Source of the DNA: Boletus sp. NGJ
Lineage: Eukaryota; Basidiomycota; Agaricomycetes; Boletales; Boletaceae
NCBI GenBank assembly: GCA_019096195.1
Contig: JAGTXK010000014.1
Span: 62,001 to 126,000 of the forward strand
Direction of reading: 5' to 3'
DNA length: 64,000 nt
Each line of letters starts with the position of its first letter. Position 1 is the first letter of the stretch. Of the stretch, positions 32,804 to 45,000 are shown one piece after another. The translations under genes and the position numbers were made by a program. Below the pieces are notes generated by a model that saw nothing but the letters and a program-made list of their open reading frames with translations, did no database searches and was not told where the DNA came from.

Positions 32804-34707
32804 TTAATCATCTTCCGACTCATAATCGTCGTCCGAAAGATGCTGGGGCCTGGTACTCCCGTCCGTCAGCTCCATGACAAGTTGTTCACCACTCTTCAAC
32901 CCTGCCCCTACGAGTGATATACTCGCAGTCCATTTGATTTCTTGTCTAGGATAGGGGAGTACAAGTTTGAAACCCCACCAAGACTCCGCGTCATCTGCCT
33001 GTGATTGAATATAATTCTCGAGCTTTTGTAGGTCGGGCCCTGACCCTTCTAAGATGTGCTCCGGGTCGGTCTCCGGTTGCAGGGAGAGAGGTAGCATCTG
33101 TGTATCCATAAATGCATACAGTTCCGTCAGCGTAGAACTGGGAGAGAACGTCCGGACAACACGGGTATTCCGTGGTAGCTTGAGGGCAAGACGAATACCA
33201 TTTGCGCCTCGGTGCTCAGTCGGGACAATACATCTTCGCATCCAACGTCGATATTGCAACCTCAGAGTCCGGAGATTTGCCTGCTTCTCTTGCTCCAGTA
33301 GCATCCTCTGCTCCTCCAGACAGCGAGCCACCTTCTCCAAGCGCGAGCGCTCCGCTTCATCTTGTTGCGCCCGGATTCGGGCTTGAATACGCTCGCGATC
33401 GCGTTCCGCTGATTCCTGAAAAGCCTTGTCTTGCTGCTCACGGATGATTCTATCTCTCTCCCGTTCTTGTAAATGCGTCTTGAGTCGCGTAAGGAACGGA
33501 CTGACTCGAGGCAAAAGTTGATGTTCAAGATGATGCACGAGTGTGTGAGCAGAGGTCGGTCCAGACTCTGGGACCGCGGGTCCATGGTGACGCGAAAGAA
33601 CAGTCAGCACGGGCGTTGAGGTGGAAGAAGACGAGCTGGAGTGGTTCCGGCGGGGTTGAAGCGCTATAAAAGCGACAAATGGGTATGTTGTCGCCTGTAA
33701 CTTCTGAGCAGCTGTGCGTGACACATGTTAGTTTCAGTCAGAGGAGAGGAGAGGAATACGGCTAACCGTCCCAAGAGTCTTTGTCCCTGATATCTCCACC
33801 CCATACGACAAAGTCATGCTCGCTGAGCATGCGGACGAATCCTGGGTGGGTAAGGGTTGATCTATCGGCAGGTAAGGTGTAGGTTCGTCAGTAGAGGAAA
33901 ATCGCTGACCGTTTGAATTCTGCAACGTCATCATGTTCAGCAGAAACGAGGATTACACAGGCTATCCTCCCTTCTTTCTGGCAAGTGTCTAAGACCTCCT
34001 CGTATGCCCCATCAAAGAAATCAGGAAGAATCTTGCTCTCATCCGCGGGATTTGTGGGTGGATACGTATGCCGTTTCACTGTCGGCTGTCGACCACCAAG
34101 CCCCGTTGCTGTCACAGCTGCAGACTTAAAGTTGAGAGCACCGGTTTCCTCCTCGAGGGATGTGATCCAGCGGCGAGTTGCAGAGCGTGAATCAGGATAT
34201 GCTTGCCTTAGTATTCGGTAGTTTGTGCTGAAGTTGAAGGGGGATGTCAACGACGGAACCCGGAGAATCCCAGAAACAAAACGCAGTATTCTGCAGACCA
34301 GGCCAATCGGCAGGCACAAAAGTGAAAATAAAATACGAGTCACAGAACGCTGTGACTTGTAGAGATGGGAGTTTAGTAATATAGAAAGGTGTACACATGA
34401 GAAATCCAAACCTCATAACCTCGCTGGCCAGAATTCTCCAGCTGTACCTGAGGCGTTTGTCGATCCCGTGAATATCGGCCGACGTCCCGGACTTCATCCA
34501 GTTCGTTCACAAGTAAGTCGGTTGCACGCTATGTTGGAATTAGCTTCTGCTGCACAGCCGATTGGTGTACTGTAGCACTATTACCTGGACGTCCCAATCG
34601 AGGTTTTGAAGCACATTCATGAGGACGTCCACGTCGTAGTTGTGATGACCCAAGATTCCTTGGAGGTGCTCAAGGGCCTCTTGTTGACTTGAGCTGAGTT
34701 GTTCCAT
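32804..34707 (-). CDS. UBA-UAS-UBX protein (FAF2/UBXD8, S. pombe Ucp10 type)
   Basis: Predicted ER- or lipid-droplet-anchored adaptor that brings Cdc48/p97 to ubiquitylated clients. The start at 34707 gives MEQLSSSQQEALEHLQGILG, then HHNYDVDVLMNVLQNLDWDV, a UBA-like three-helix domain. A hydrophobic stretch with FSLLCLPIGLVCRILRFVSG is the likely membrane hairpin. The UAS thioredoxin-like domain includes ACVILVSAEHDDVAEFKR and EHDFVVWGGDI. A long charged coiled coil (33480-33260, rich in RERERDRI and EEQRMLLEQEKQ) leads to the UBX domain: GIRLALKLPRNTRVVRTFSP then STLTELYAFMD, ending in an acidic DDDYESEDD tail. The domain order matches FAF2/Ucp10 rather than p47-type UBX proteins. Exons are joined by short introns, some inferred. 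Confidence 0.88.
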
Positions 34708-35340
34708 CCGTCCCCGCGCTTTAGAAGAGGAGGAAGTTGAGAAGTTGGGACTCCCTGAACCACAACCATCAGGGTCGGTTTTCCCACGCCTTACTGTCTT
34801 TTTCGGCTAAGTTGGTCGCGTGGGAAATCATGAGTCAGAACATGCTCTGACTCGTACATCTGCAAAACCCCAGACTAGAGGAAGCGCCGGTTCCGGCAGT
34901 AACCTTGTTTACAGAGAATATTGCACACGAGGTGTTGATAGAGGTAGTCGCTGACTTGCTAGACTGAGAATCATACAAAAGATGACAAGCAAGGTTGAGT
35001 ATAGATTAAATTCAGAGAAGGTAATTCAGTGTTTGTTTGTAAATCAGATACAAACTAGAGGAGACAGGAAAGAAGGCATGATCATGAACATGGAGCAGCA
35101 GGACATAGCGAGAAAGGGAGAGGGGGTATACAGAATGAAAGGCATAGCAAAACTGGATAGGGGGGTTATGCACAAGATAGAGTATATCAGTTGTTGAAGA
35201 TGAACTTATCAAATGTTGAACATGAAGGATAGGAAAGGTGGAACTGAGAAGTGGTCCAATGTCAGGCATGAGACTTGTGCCCAGGAGAAGCCATGCTTAC
35301 ATGGACACATTTGAAGGGGCTGCTGGGCACCACGTCTGGA
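34708..35340. other. Gene-poor sequence left of the solo LTR
   Basis: This starts the repeat island. It carries the promoter of the UBX gene near 34710-34830. From about 34980 the sequence becomes purine-rich on the plus strand and has no gene I can support. Confidence 0.4.
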
Positions 35341-35910
35341 TGTTAAGAATGGACAACTCTGATGAAACTCTGAAGGACCGGAGTTACTTGAGGGTGTCGG
35401 GACTTGGCTTCACCTTATGTGGTGCGCCCTTGCTTGAGTCCGATGTCCCGGATTTTGAAGACGTAGGAGGATCAGAGGTTTGGACTCGACATAGTCGAAT
35501 GTCAAGTTGAGCAGAGGGTTGGAGTGAGTCATCGAGACTCGGACAGGAGACAGGAGGAGTGTTCAGAGTTGATATTCGAACTGACTTTACAGGAGTAGTA
35601 CAGAGGGTTTATATACGATCAGAACGAAGGTATTAGTAACGGAGTTCGTAAGGTGTAATGAGTAACGGGACGGAGATGGAACCTTGCCGGAGCAGTGCTC
35701 CTAAGTGAGACAGACACTGGGTCGGAGACAACTATAAGGCAGGACTAGGATGGATGAAGAAGCATAGGTTATATACAAAAGGAGAAGTATGAATACTATA
35801 GTGAGGGTGTTACAAGTCCGAGGATATGAGGATGTACTCTGAGGGAGAACACGCCGGAGTTATGGACAGAGTGCTGGAGTTGGACTTGTCGAATTACACG
35901 GGATATGACA
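35341..35910. repeat. Solo LTR, 570 bp, with 5-bp target duplication
   Basis: The unit begins TGTTAAGAA and ends GATATGACA (TG..CA). It is flanked on both sides by CTGGA (35336-35340 and 35911-35915). A second copy of the same length lies at 58518-59087, about 93% identical by a hand count. No internal retroelement sequence adjoins it. This is what remains after LTR-LTR recombination of an LTR retrotransposon. The perfect target duplication argues against later rearrangement at the site. Confidence 0.85.
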
Positions 35911-37331
35911 CTGGACCACAAAGGACTTGTAACCTACGCAATAATGTCATGTACACATGGCATTTGTTTTTCTTTATGAAGTGATGTGTGACTGTGAAAT
36001 GTACTTTGACCATGGCTCCTCTGAGGGATGAGTCATATTGAGAGGAAGGAATCAAACACCCATTGGTATCAAAGGCAGGGAGGGGGCAGATATCATGGGT
36101 TTCAAACAGATCTTCCAAGTGGTGAACAGAATGCACGGAAACAGGCCAAGATTCCATTGCAAACTTGGGTGAAAGAGCATCATCATTTGCATCTACAGTG
36201 TAAGGATAATATTAGTTATTAGCAGTTAGGAGAGGGGGAGGAGTTGAAGTGACTGACTCAATGTCAAGGTATCGTCATCATGAAATAGGATACTATCAGT
36301 ATTGGCAGGAGAGTCGAGACCAATAGGCTTCAGCTACATGGACACATGTTGAAAGGAGGGTCAGAACCGATGAGTGGTCAGTAACAGTGAGTGTGTGGTA
36401 GAAAGTGAAGGGCTTACTTCAAACAGAGCATGAGTCAGTTTAAATTGAGATTTTCCAAGATGAAGGGATGTCAAACTAGTGAGTTTATCGTTTTTATCAT
36501 GCTTGATCAGTTTCTTGAGCCCATGCAGGTTCTCAATACAAGTGGAAAAATTGTCTTGAGTGAATTGGAAAACAGAAGTGAGAGGTGCAGCAAGGTGGCA
36601 ATTGAGCTTGACATCTTGAAACTTGGAGTTGAATGAATTAGCAGGATTGTAATTGTCATCTGGGGTGAAATAAAAATTGTTGCAGGCAATCTGATAAACT
36701 CCTTATAAAATGAATTCCATGTCAGTGCCCCCTCTGAGTATGAAGATATCACTTGATTTTCCAGTGCAAAATTCGACATGTTGGAGTATTTGAGGTGAGC
36801 TAGCATATCTAGTGAAGATGTCAGGTGCCATTAGATGTTCACAAACAGTATCAGAAGAGATAGTGTCATGGGATGGGCCAGCTACTGGAGGTGGGGAAGT
36901 TGATGATGTCTGGCCTGGAGGCTGGTCAGGAAGAGGTTTGTATTTCTGGGTCATAACCTGTATTAGTTTGTTGGTGAAAAACCCATGTTTATAAACCATA
37001 GAACCAGATTATCCAGACAGGAGTGTTTATAGGCACAAGGGCATGATGTAGTATTTCAACCTCTGTTGTATTCAATAGTGATTGAGCAGCCGGTGGTGTT
37101 GGTGGTGTGTCTAGCTTGTGAGGAGAGAAATTACTGATTAGGTTGTAATTTAGTGACAAAAAAAGTCCATGGTAAGGGGTGCAGTCTGACGGCAGAGGTG
37201 TCAAAGGTCATTTGCAACAAGCAAGCAGTAAAGGAGATGACGAGACAGAAAATATATCAAGGCAGATCAGCATTGCAAGCATGAATAATTTGATTTCAGA
37301 CATGCACTGACAAGAACTGGTTGACAGGCTG
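35911..37331. other. Sequence between solo LTR and Helitron, no supported gene
   Basis: AT-rich sequence with short ORFs on both strands. A minus-strand stretch at 36999-36703 (98 codons, Pro-rich in its middle) has no recognisable domain. The 5' end of the Helitron may lie in this interval, but I could not find a convincing TC terminus. Confidence 0.35.
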
Positions 37332-40300
37332 ATGAAACTCAAGGTTGAGAAAATACTTCCTGACGGAACATTTGGAAAAAGATTGAATGTTTTACCTTGG
37401 AAGAAAGTTATTGAGCATGTCAAAAGTCTGTCAGAACCTATTATCAAAACAATCCAGATGGCTGCACTTGAGAAGGATGAAAAGGTTTGGCAAGCCAGAC
37501 TCCACATTAAATGCAACACACTGCAGATTAGGAGGGGACGAGCAAAGCAGAAGGAAAGGATGAAGCAGGAAGTTGGAAGCAAACCCCATGAACAAGGAAT
37601 GGCAGCAGCTCAGGCTATGATGTCCAATGCAATAAATGACAATATTGTTGAGCAACATGATGTTTAATCAAGATGAGATCATACAAATTTCATGGTGTTG
37701 CCCACAAAAGACAAGCACAAAGCATGCTACTGTGCATTTCTTGATACCACATTGAATGAGGCATTGTCACAGTCCATTTGTATAGTATGTGCCTGGGAGC
37801 TGTGGACAACTGAAGGTAGTAGTGCGTCAAACAACGTGATGTTAAAACTTACTAATATTTGTATAGGGACTGACTATAGCTTATCTGACATCCTGAATAT
37901 CCAATGTCTTGTCCTGACTGAACTGCATGACACACATCATCTGTGGCAGGGAAAGTTGGTGTTAGTAGAGCACATCAAAGTGATGGAGCAAAATCAAAGG
38001 AATGGGTGTGTGACAAATGCTCATGGGTGTTACACACAGATCAAGTCCCAAAGCTGGCACTTGCCAATAATATGTGGATTGGCGAAATCCTACATGAATT
38101 GGCCATTCTAACACTCCCTGAACAGTTGCTGATATCCCACAATTATCCTCGGTGCTATGTGGTCAAGTTATATCCACGCAACAGCTATGTTTCAAATCCA
38201 GAACATTTGCAGTGCGGCATGTCTGGCAATGTTACCTTGTATAACGTGAATACCAACTCCATTGTCAAGATGTTGAAAGGCCAATTGTTGCCATAGTCTG
38301 TAGTCAATCTGACATCAGTGTTAGCAATAACATATATAGGCAGCAACAAATTACCAAAGTCGTGGCTCAAGTCAACATTCCGTGTCCAGCGATGTGCTGT
38401 TTACAAGGCCCTTGCTTGGTTAAAAGTGAACAATAGGATGTATAGAGATATAATCATTTGTCCAGAATAACTCATGCAACTTTCTGAAGATGAGATACCA
38501 TTGGAGATATCAGTGGCTATTTGGTATGAAGGTGACAAAGAAATAGTTGCCAGGGAACAAGCAGGTTACATACTAGAAAACGATGTGCAGGAAGGTGAGC
38601 ATGTCATGATATAACATGTGATGTGTGTCTGATTGAAATAAACATCACAATAATTAGGTGAAGTTGGTTGAAGTGTAATAGATATAAACAACATTGAGGG
38701 AAATGAAGGTTGGGAACACTATCAATTTGTGATGGCAGAAACATCAGTAACAATTTACTTTTGCAGACAATGACGTGCCTGGTACAGAGACTCCCAGAGT
38801 TTATAACAGAACTGAGACTCATATAGAGAGACAGGCAATCCCCCTACAGTATCTAGGAGTAAGCGATACGGAACTCAATCAAGTATCAATGGATGAATGC
38901 ATGAAGTTTGCACTTGCCAATACAGTGTACATGGGATAGCGAGGGTGGCTATGCTATCAGACATGGGACCAGGCCAGTAACTGATTTTGGAAAAGGACGA
39001 GGCAATGAACCAGCACCAAAAGACAACCAGTGGCTACATATCCAACTCTATATTCATATGGTGTAGGTGGTCTTGAGATGAAAAGGAGCATACAGTTGGC
39101 TTTGAAGAACACATTCATTGGGCACTACAATACCACGACCGTTAGTTCTGCACTCACCACACTTTCCCATTTGTCTGTTTCAGCATTGTACAAAAATAGG
39201 AGGCCTTGCTTTCTGTTCATATACAGATGAATAGAAGGGACTTCAAACGTGATGCTCTGGCCATCCATTCTTTGACAATCACAGATCTGAGGGTAGCAGA
39301 GGAGGGAGAGGCAGCTCACATGCCCATCACAAACCCACATGTCAAATCACTTCGGAAACACGTGTTTACATCCAGCAGTTGCGTCAGAGGCTCCAATAAG
39401 ATGTGAGCCTCATACTGTGGCCAGGTCTGGGGTACATGTTTACACCTTCACTCTGGATTACAATTAATCCAGGTGATATCCATGATCCCATACTTCAAGT
39501 TTTTGCAGGCAAAGAGATAGGTATGAACAATTTCAATGCCAAGATGGGTCCTGACAATGTCCATCATGCATCCAATGTAGCATGAGATCCATATGCAGCA
39601 GTCAAATACTTCTTTTTCAGCATCAAGACCATCCTATGCTGTTTATTTGGTATTGATGTCACAAAAGATCAAGTCCACATCAAGATGGGTCTTCTAGGCC
39701 ATTTGAGTGCATATTTTTGAGTAGTGGAAGCCCAGGGTTGAGGTTCACTGCGTGTCCACATGCTACTCTGGCTCAAAGATGCACCTAATGCAGAACAAAT
39801 GCATCACCTTCTTGAAATAGGACAGTTTCATGAACATGTACAGAAATACATCAAAGAGAACATATGTGCCCATGTAGATGGCTTCGACGAGGCATCAATG
39901 AATACCACACAACGTAAAAGTCAACTGGGATACTCACGACCACCTGATCCTGTTGGAGAAGACTAGAAGAAAGGGTTTGCAGATTGTCTCTGTCGTGTGG
40001 TCTGCTCATAACAAATGCATACATGTATGCGGGCCTTGTGTCTCCATACAATAAAGAAGGTCATCTTGCTTGCAAACGTCGTGTACCATGGGAATTATCC
40101 ACCACAGATGAAATTGATTATCAGAGAATATACAAACTTCATCGAACCATGCCATTCATAAACAATTTTCGCCCACTAATCTTGGCAACACTATGTTGCA
40201 ATAACAATATCAAATTGATTTCAAATGGAGCAGATACAAAGGATGTCATGTGGTATACAACTGGATATCAGTCCAAGAAACAAGGAAAGAACTTCAATAC

Positions 40301-42929
40301 ATTGGCACTTATGGCAAGATTACTATTGTATCACAAAACACATATAGATTCAGACAGTCTCAACAATATCCTAGATTGAAACCGGCTTTTGGTTTTTTGG
40401 TGTCAGTACACAATCAATCAAAGAAATGGAGATGTCAGGACCACAAGTTGTTGCATATTTGATGGGGTGGGGTGACCATATATGTTCCCACCATTACGTT
40501 CCTCTCTACTGGTCATCCATTCAAGGGCATCTGTGAACAGTATATGATGAACTCAAGACAAGGAAACAAAAGTAAGTTGTTAAAGTTGTAACAAAAGAAT
40601 GACATAGGAAACATGAACAGCGATCTATATTTGTCAAGGAATCCAAACAACTTACAGTTGGGCACACCAGAGCTGGGACCAGACACAAGTCAAGAGACAA
40701 GCAGAGATGAGACTGAGGTAAGTGAACAGACAATCCAGTCAAAAGGTGTATGTGTTTGAAACTCTTGGTAATAGGATGTCATAACGGTTGATATCCACAA
40801 TAACAGAAATTTACATGCACGGTCACAAATAGAGGATTATGCCAACCTGGTATGGAACTGGAAAACTATTCATTTTTTTCTTTCATTGTTGACACATATG
40901 AGGAGTACATTCCATGAAAAAAGCAAATGGAAGATACCAAATCAAACCAAGGGGCCAGTGGCACCCCACAAACATGATAACATGCAAGGCACAGCTGGAT
41001 TCCAAATGGCCAGAGCCATTACCTCTCAGATCATTCCAAACATCTATCACACTGCCATGTCATACGTAGTTCAGAACACAGTACTCTGTCCAATATCGTA
41101 GGATTCTATTTTCTTAATGCAAAGGAAGAAAGCATGTGTGAACTATATCCTGCATCAATACTGGCCTTGCTCCATCCATGGCAGTCATTATGAGATATCA
41201 AACAACAAGGGGGCAATTTCCAGACCACATTTAATGAATTTCTAACCTCAGCATCGCAATGTGATAAAAATCTGTTACAAACATTACTTGGAGCCGAAAG
41301 ACATGAACAAACAGGAGTCACAACAATAAACAGAGACAATGAAAACGAGGACGAAAATGCCATGCCAGTCGATGATGAACATAAGCTAACAGAGAGAGAT
41401 TTGGAAGCTTACAAAGAAATCCAAAAGAACCAATGTGAGGAACAACATGGAAAACTAGCCATTTCAATTGCAAGATCGAAAAGCATGATCAGTGACAGCC
41501 AAACCACCTGGTGTAGTCAGTCCACAGCTGTCAACATAATAAGTGGAGACAACTACAAGAACCTAGAGAACTGGCAAGCATCAATGGCAACCAATGCAAT
41601 GGATCTGAACAGTGGAGAGGATGAATGTTACCATGACAATAATAGTTCAATGGGAGACAATGGAACTGTTGCAGGTATTGATGAGATGAATATAGACCAA
41701 CAAGATGGTAGCAGGCAACACAATGGAGTGGTGGAAGCACTGGCGAACCCTGACGCTGTCATTGAAGACCATATAACATCCATAGATGTACAAAATCTGC
41801 TCAGAGATCAATGACGAGCATATGATATTATTGACTGGCACCTGAATGAGACATTGGTGAAGAACAACCCACCCCAACTCCTGATGATCATATCAGGCAA
41901 AGGAGGTGTTGGTAAACCAAAGATGATCCAGACAATCATGGAAAACTTCAAACAATGAGCAGCATTGCATTTGTTAGTGAAAGGCACATACACAAGCATT
42001 GCCACAACCATCATCAATGGAAAGATGCTGCATGTGATAGGACAGTTACCAGTAAACAGATGGAATTGATCATGAAAAGCCGACAAAAAACCATTGACAA
42101 TCTGGTGTAAAAAATATATATATCTAATCATCAATGAGAAATCCATGCTCTCCTGCAAGTTTTTGGCATGTATCTTATTGTCAATGAGTACTGGCAAGAG
42201 CCTTGCAAAAGCAGAAGGATATGATCTCCCCTTCAAAGGCGTCAACATGATATTGGTCAGAGACTTCCACCAATTCCCACCCATCATTGAAAGGCCATTG
42301 TACTGGCCCATAGACCCAAACAAAGACGACAGGAAGGAGCTCCTTGGTATGATGCTATATGAACAATTCAAAACAGTAGTACAGCTCACACAACAAGTCT
42401 GCATAATCAACATAGAATGGCTTGAACTTCTGCATCATGTCTGGAACGGGAGTTGTCGAGCCTATCACATCACCATACTGTGTTCCCTCATAATCACAGA
42501 TCCCCACTGCCCACTGACAGACTTCATAAGCCCACCATGGAACAATGCAGTTCTAATCACACCATGACATGTTATCCACCATCAATGGAATACAGCAATG
42601 GGATACAAACACAGTCAATAGAGTGGCCAACAACTTTTCATCTGCCAAGCTTTCAACACAACTGGAGGAAAGCTTGTAACTCTCACTGATTGCTTCAGTA
42701 TTGCCACCAAGACATCAAACTGGGAAGGCAAGCAAGGTGAGCATGGAGGTCTCCCAAACACAGTCATGTTGTCAATGGGAATGAAAGTCATGGTAACTTT
42801 CAACAATGAAACAAACCTTGACATTGCAAATGGAGCGAGAGGTGAAATAGTGAAAATCATGCTGAGCAAGCGTGAACCTCAATTTCCATCATCACAGCCT
42901 GTCGTCAAACTCGAATATCCCCCAGCTTA

Positions 42930-43148
42930 TAGTGGCTCAAAAAACTGTCCGCATGTTTGGTCATTTTTCACTAAACGCGTTATTCCCCAATAGCCCCTAA
43001 CCCTTACCCTACCATATAGGTGTATGAAATGAAGGCACTGACCCTTGGCTGTTCTATCCATCAAGGTGTGTAAGACATATGAATAAGAATTGATGAACTG
43101 GCAGCCATTTCAAAACAATGACTCATTCGGACAGTTTTTTGACTCTAA
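42930..43148 (+). repeat. Left TIR of Tc1 element
   Basis: Carries the motif CTCAAAAAACTGTCCG at its outer end (42936-42951) and the reverse complement CGGACAGTTTTTTGAC at its inner end (43128-43143). Confidence 0.9.
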
Positions 43149-43294
43149 GTTTTGATTACATATATTGGACCCTAGCATGCTGTAATATGATTACATACAT
43201 TTGGTAAGGCTTCTATTATGTCCCCGTTATGTAACTGAGTGTCAGACAACATATATAGGCCCCATCGTTCCATGTTTATTTTCCCACCATCACC

Positions 43295-44314
43295 ATGAAA
43301 CCCATTTCCATCTCTCAAAAAAACAATATCATCTCTCTCTCCTCTCATGGGCTTTCCTCTAGGAAAATCTCTGCCCAAACTGGCCTAGGGAAGTCTACAG
43401 TATGCCAAGTGCTTCAGGAACTCCAGCCAGAGAAGACCAGGCTTCTTGGTGGCTGTCCTTCCAAGCTTACCTCTACCAACAAAAGAGCTACTGTCCAGCA
43501 AATTATTACTGGCAAGGCCAGGAATGCTGTTCATGCTGCCCAATACATCAATACCATTATTGATACCCCTGTCTGTCCTCAGACTGTTAGAAATACTCTC
43601 AAGGAAGCCTCCTTAAAGGCTGTGGTAAAGAAGAAAAAGCCACTGCTTTCTAGTGGTCACAAGAAAAGAAGATTAGCCTTTGCTCTCAAGTACCAGCATT
43701 GGACTGTGGAGGACTGGAAGAGAGTTATATGGTCAGATGAGACCAAGATCAATAGGATTGGGTCAGATGGGCAAGAGTATGTGTGGAAAAAGAATGGAGA
43801 GGGGCTAATTGCTAGAGAGGTCCAAGGCACAGTCAAGTTTGGAGGAGGTTCACTGATGGTATGGGGCTGCATAGGGTGGAATGGAGTGGGGATTTTGAGT
43901 GAGGTGGAGGGGAGAATGGATGCTGAACAGTATGTGGCCATATTGGAGCAGGGGTTGCTGCAAAGCATGGAGGAGTCTGGAATTCCAGAAGATGACATTA
44001 CCTTTCAACAAGATAATGATCCTCAAGCATACCTCTAAAAGAGCCCAAAGATGGCTTGAAGAGCAAGGAATCAAGCTTCTGGACTGGCCTGCACAATCTC
44101 CAGACCTTAATCCCATTGGACATACTTGCAATCACCTCAAGAGATGCCTCTTCAGGTTATGAAAGTGCTCCTACAGGTGCTTCATCAATTGTGGGAAAGA
44201 GTAGTGGAGCAGTGGGGAAAGATTGATGAGGAACAGTGTCAGAAATGGATAGAAAGTATGCCTAGAAGGATTGAAGCAGTTATCAAGGCCAAAGGAGCTC
44301 ATACCAAGTACTAG
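43295..44314 (+). pseudogene. Tc1-like transposase, frameshifted
   Basis: Cut-and-paste transposase. The start at 43295 gives MKPISISQKNNIISLSSHGL, a homeodomain-like HTH (SSRKISAQTGLGKSTVCQVL) and a second HTH. The DDE domain has the first Asp in VIWSDETKINRIGSDG and the second in FQQDNDPQA, then LDWPAQSPDLNPIGHTCNHL. The reading frame changes near 44030, just after the second Asp, and again near 44155. Where the family has NPIE-HLW, this copy has NPIGHT, so the third catalytic acidic residue is missing. The C-terminus WIESMPRRIEAVIKAKGAHT is still readable to a TAG at 44312-44314. The copy is inactive. Confidence 0.9.
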
Positions 44315-44328
44315 ATACCTAGATAAAT

Positions 44329-44545
44329 TTAGAGTCAAAAAACTGTCCGAATGAGTCATTGTTTTGAAATGGCTGCCAGTTCATCCATTCTTATTCATAT
44401 GTCTTATAACCTTGATGGATAGAAAGCCAAGGGTCAGTGCCTTCATTTCATACACCTATATGTTAGGGTAAGGGTTAGGGGTTATTGGGGAATAACGCAT
44501 TTAGTGAAAAATGACCAAACATGCGGACAGTTTTTTGAGCCACTG
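44329..44545 (-). repeat. Right TIR of Tc1 element
   Basis: Mirror copy of the left TIR, with the same motif at the inner (44332-44349) and outer (44524-44539) ends. A few substitutions and small indels separate the two repeats. Confidence 0.9.
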
Positions 44546-45000
44546 TATATCCTCATAAGGATGCTGAGCACAAAAGTAACACAGCTAAATGGATTGGAGC
44601 AGAATGTGATACCAATCATACCCTTAGACTGAACCTTCACAATTACTGCAGGAAACCACAACAAAACAATCTGCAGGACCCAATACCTGCTCACACTGGC
44701 ATACACATTCACTGGCTACTGCTTACAGGAATAGACTATATGCCATGTAATAATCAACATAGGATCACCACCAATAGGTTCACTAACCCCATTCAACATA
44801 TATGTGGCATTGTCGCAGTGTCATGAACGAGACAACATCTGGTTGTTATGGGACTTCAATGAGAAACTTCTAATGTGTCATCCCAGCAAGTACTTATGAA
44901 TGGAAGATGAGAGGTTGAATCAATTGGACAGAGACACAGAAAAGTGGTGGAGCAATTTACAAACAAATGGTGGCATGCATATCTAAGTACTGTACATGCA

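Larger units (their letters stand above)
42930..44545 (+). mobile_element. Tc1/mariner element (DD34E-like) with 218-bp TIRs, TA duplication
   Basis: The ends read (T/C)AGTGGCTCAAAAAACTGT on the left and its reverse complement on the right, bordered by TA (42928-42929 and 44546-44547). The terminal inverted repeats (42930-43148 and 44329-44545) are about 97% identical by eye. It sits inside the helicase region of the Helitron: joining 42929 to 44548 restores the host reading PPAY-ILIRML. It is therefore younger than the Helitron and has lost transposition ability since. Confidence 0.92.
37332..45000 (+). mobile_element. Decayed Helitron (Rep/helicase rolling-circle transposon), split by a Tc1 element
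   Basis: Rolling-circle DNA transposon of the type common in mushrooms. Recognisable parts in order: a DUF6570-like block at 38085-38300 (LTLPEQLLISHNYPRCYVVK, PEHLQCGMSGNVTLYNVNTN); a Helitron_like_N block at 39010-39600 (YPTLYSYGVGGLEMKRSIQL, SLWITINPGDIHDPILQVFA); the Rep region at 39740-40470, with the catalytic-Tyr segment WYTTGYQSKKQGK (40251-40289); and a PIF1-type helicase from 41816 (Walker [20 protein letters not shown]-like as VRDFHQFPPI, end KVTQLNGLEQNVIPI, YVALSQCHERDNIW). The helicase is interrupted at 42929 by the Tc1 element and resumes at 44548. Many in-frame stops and frame changes (well over ten) show it cannot make protein. The expected HxH of the Rep HUH motif reads RVH near 39748-39756. 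Outer ends are approximate. Confidence 0.85.

Noticed and set aside
34982-35269. Short ORFs on both strands before the solo LTR
   Set aside because: Low-complexity purine-rich sequence without any recognised protein similarity.
41362-41814. 150-codon acidic ORF as a separate gene
   Set aside because: It lies in the correct strand and order between Rep and helicase of the Helitron and is better read as part of its decayed ORF.
44460-44490. Telomere-like words (TTAGGGTAAGGGTTAGGGG) and their complement near 43000
   Set aside because: They lie in the two TIRs of the Tc1 element and mirror each other, so they are part of that repeat and not an interstitial telomere.
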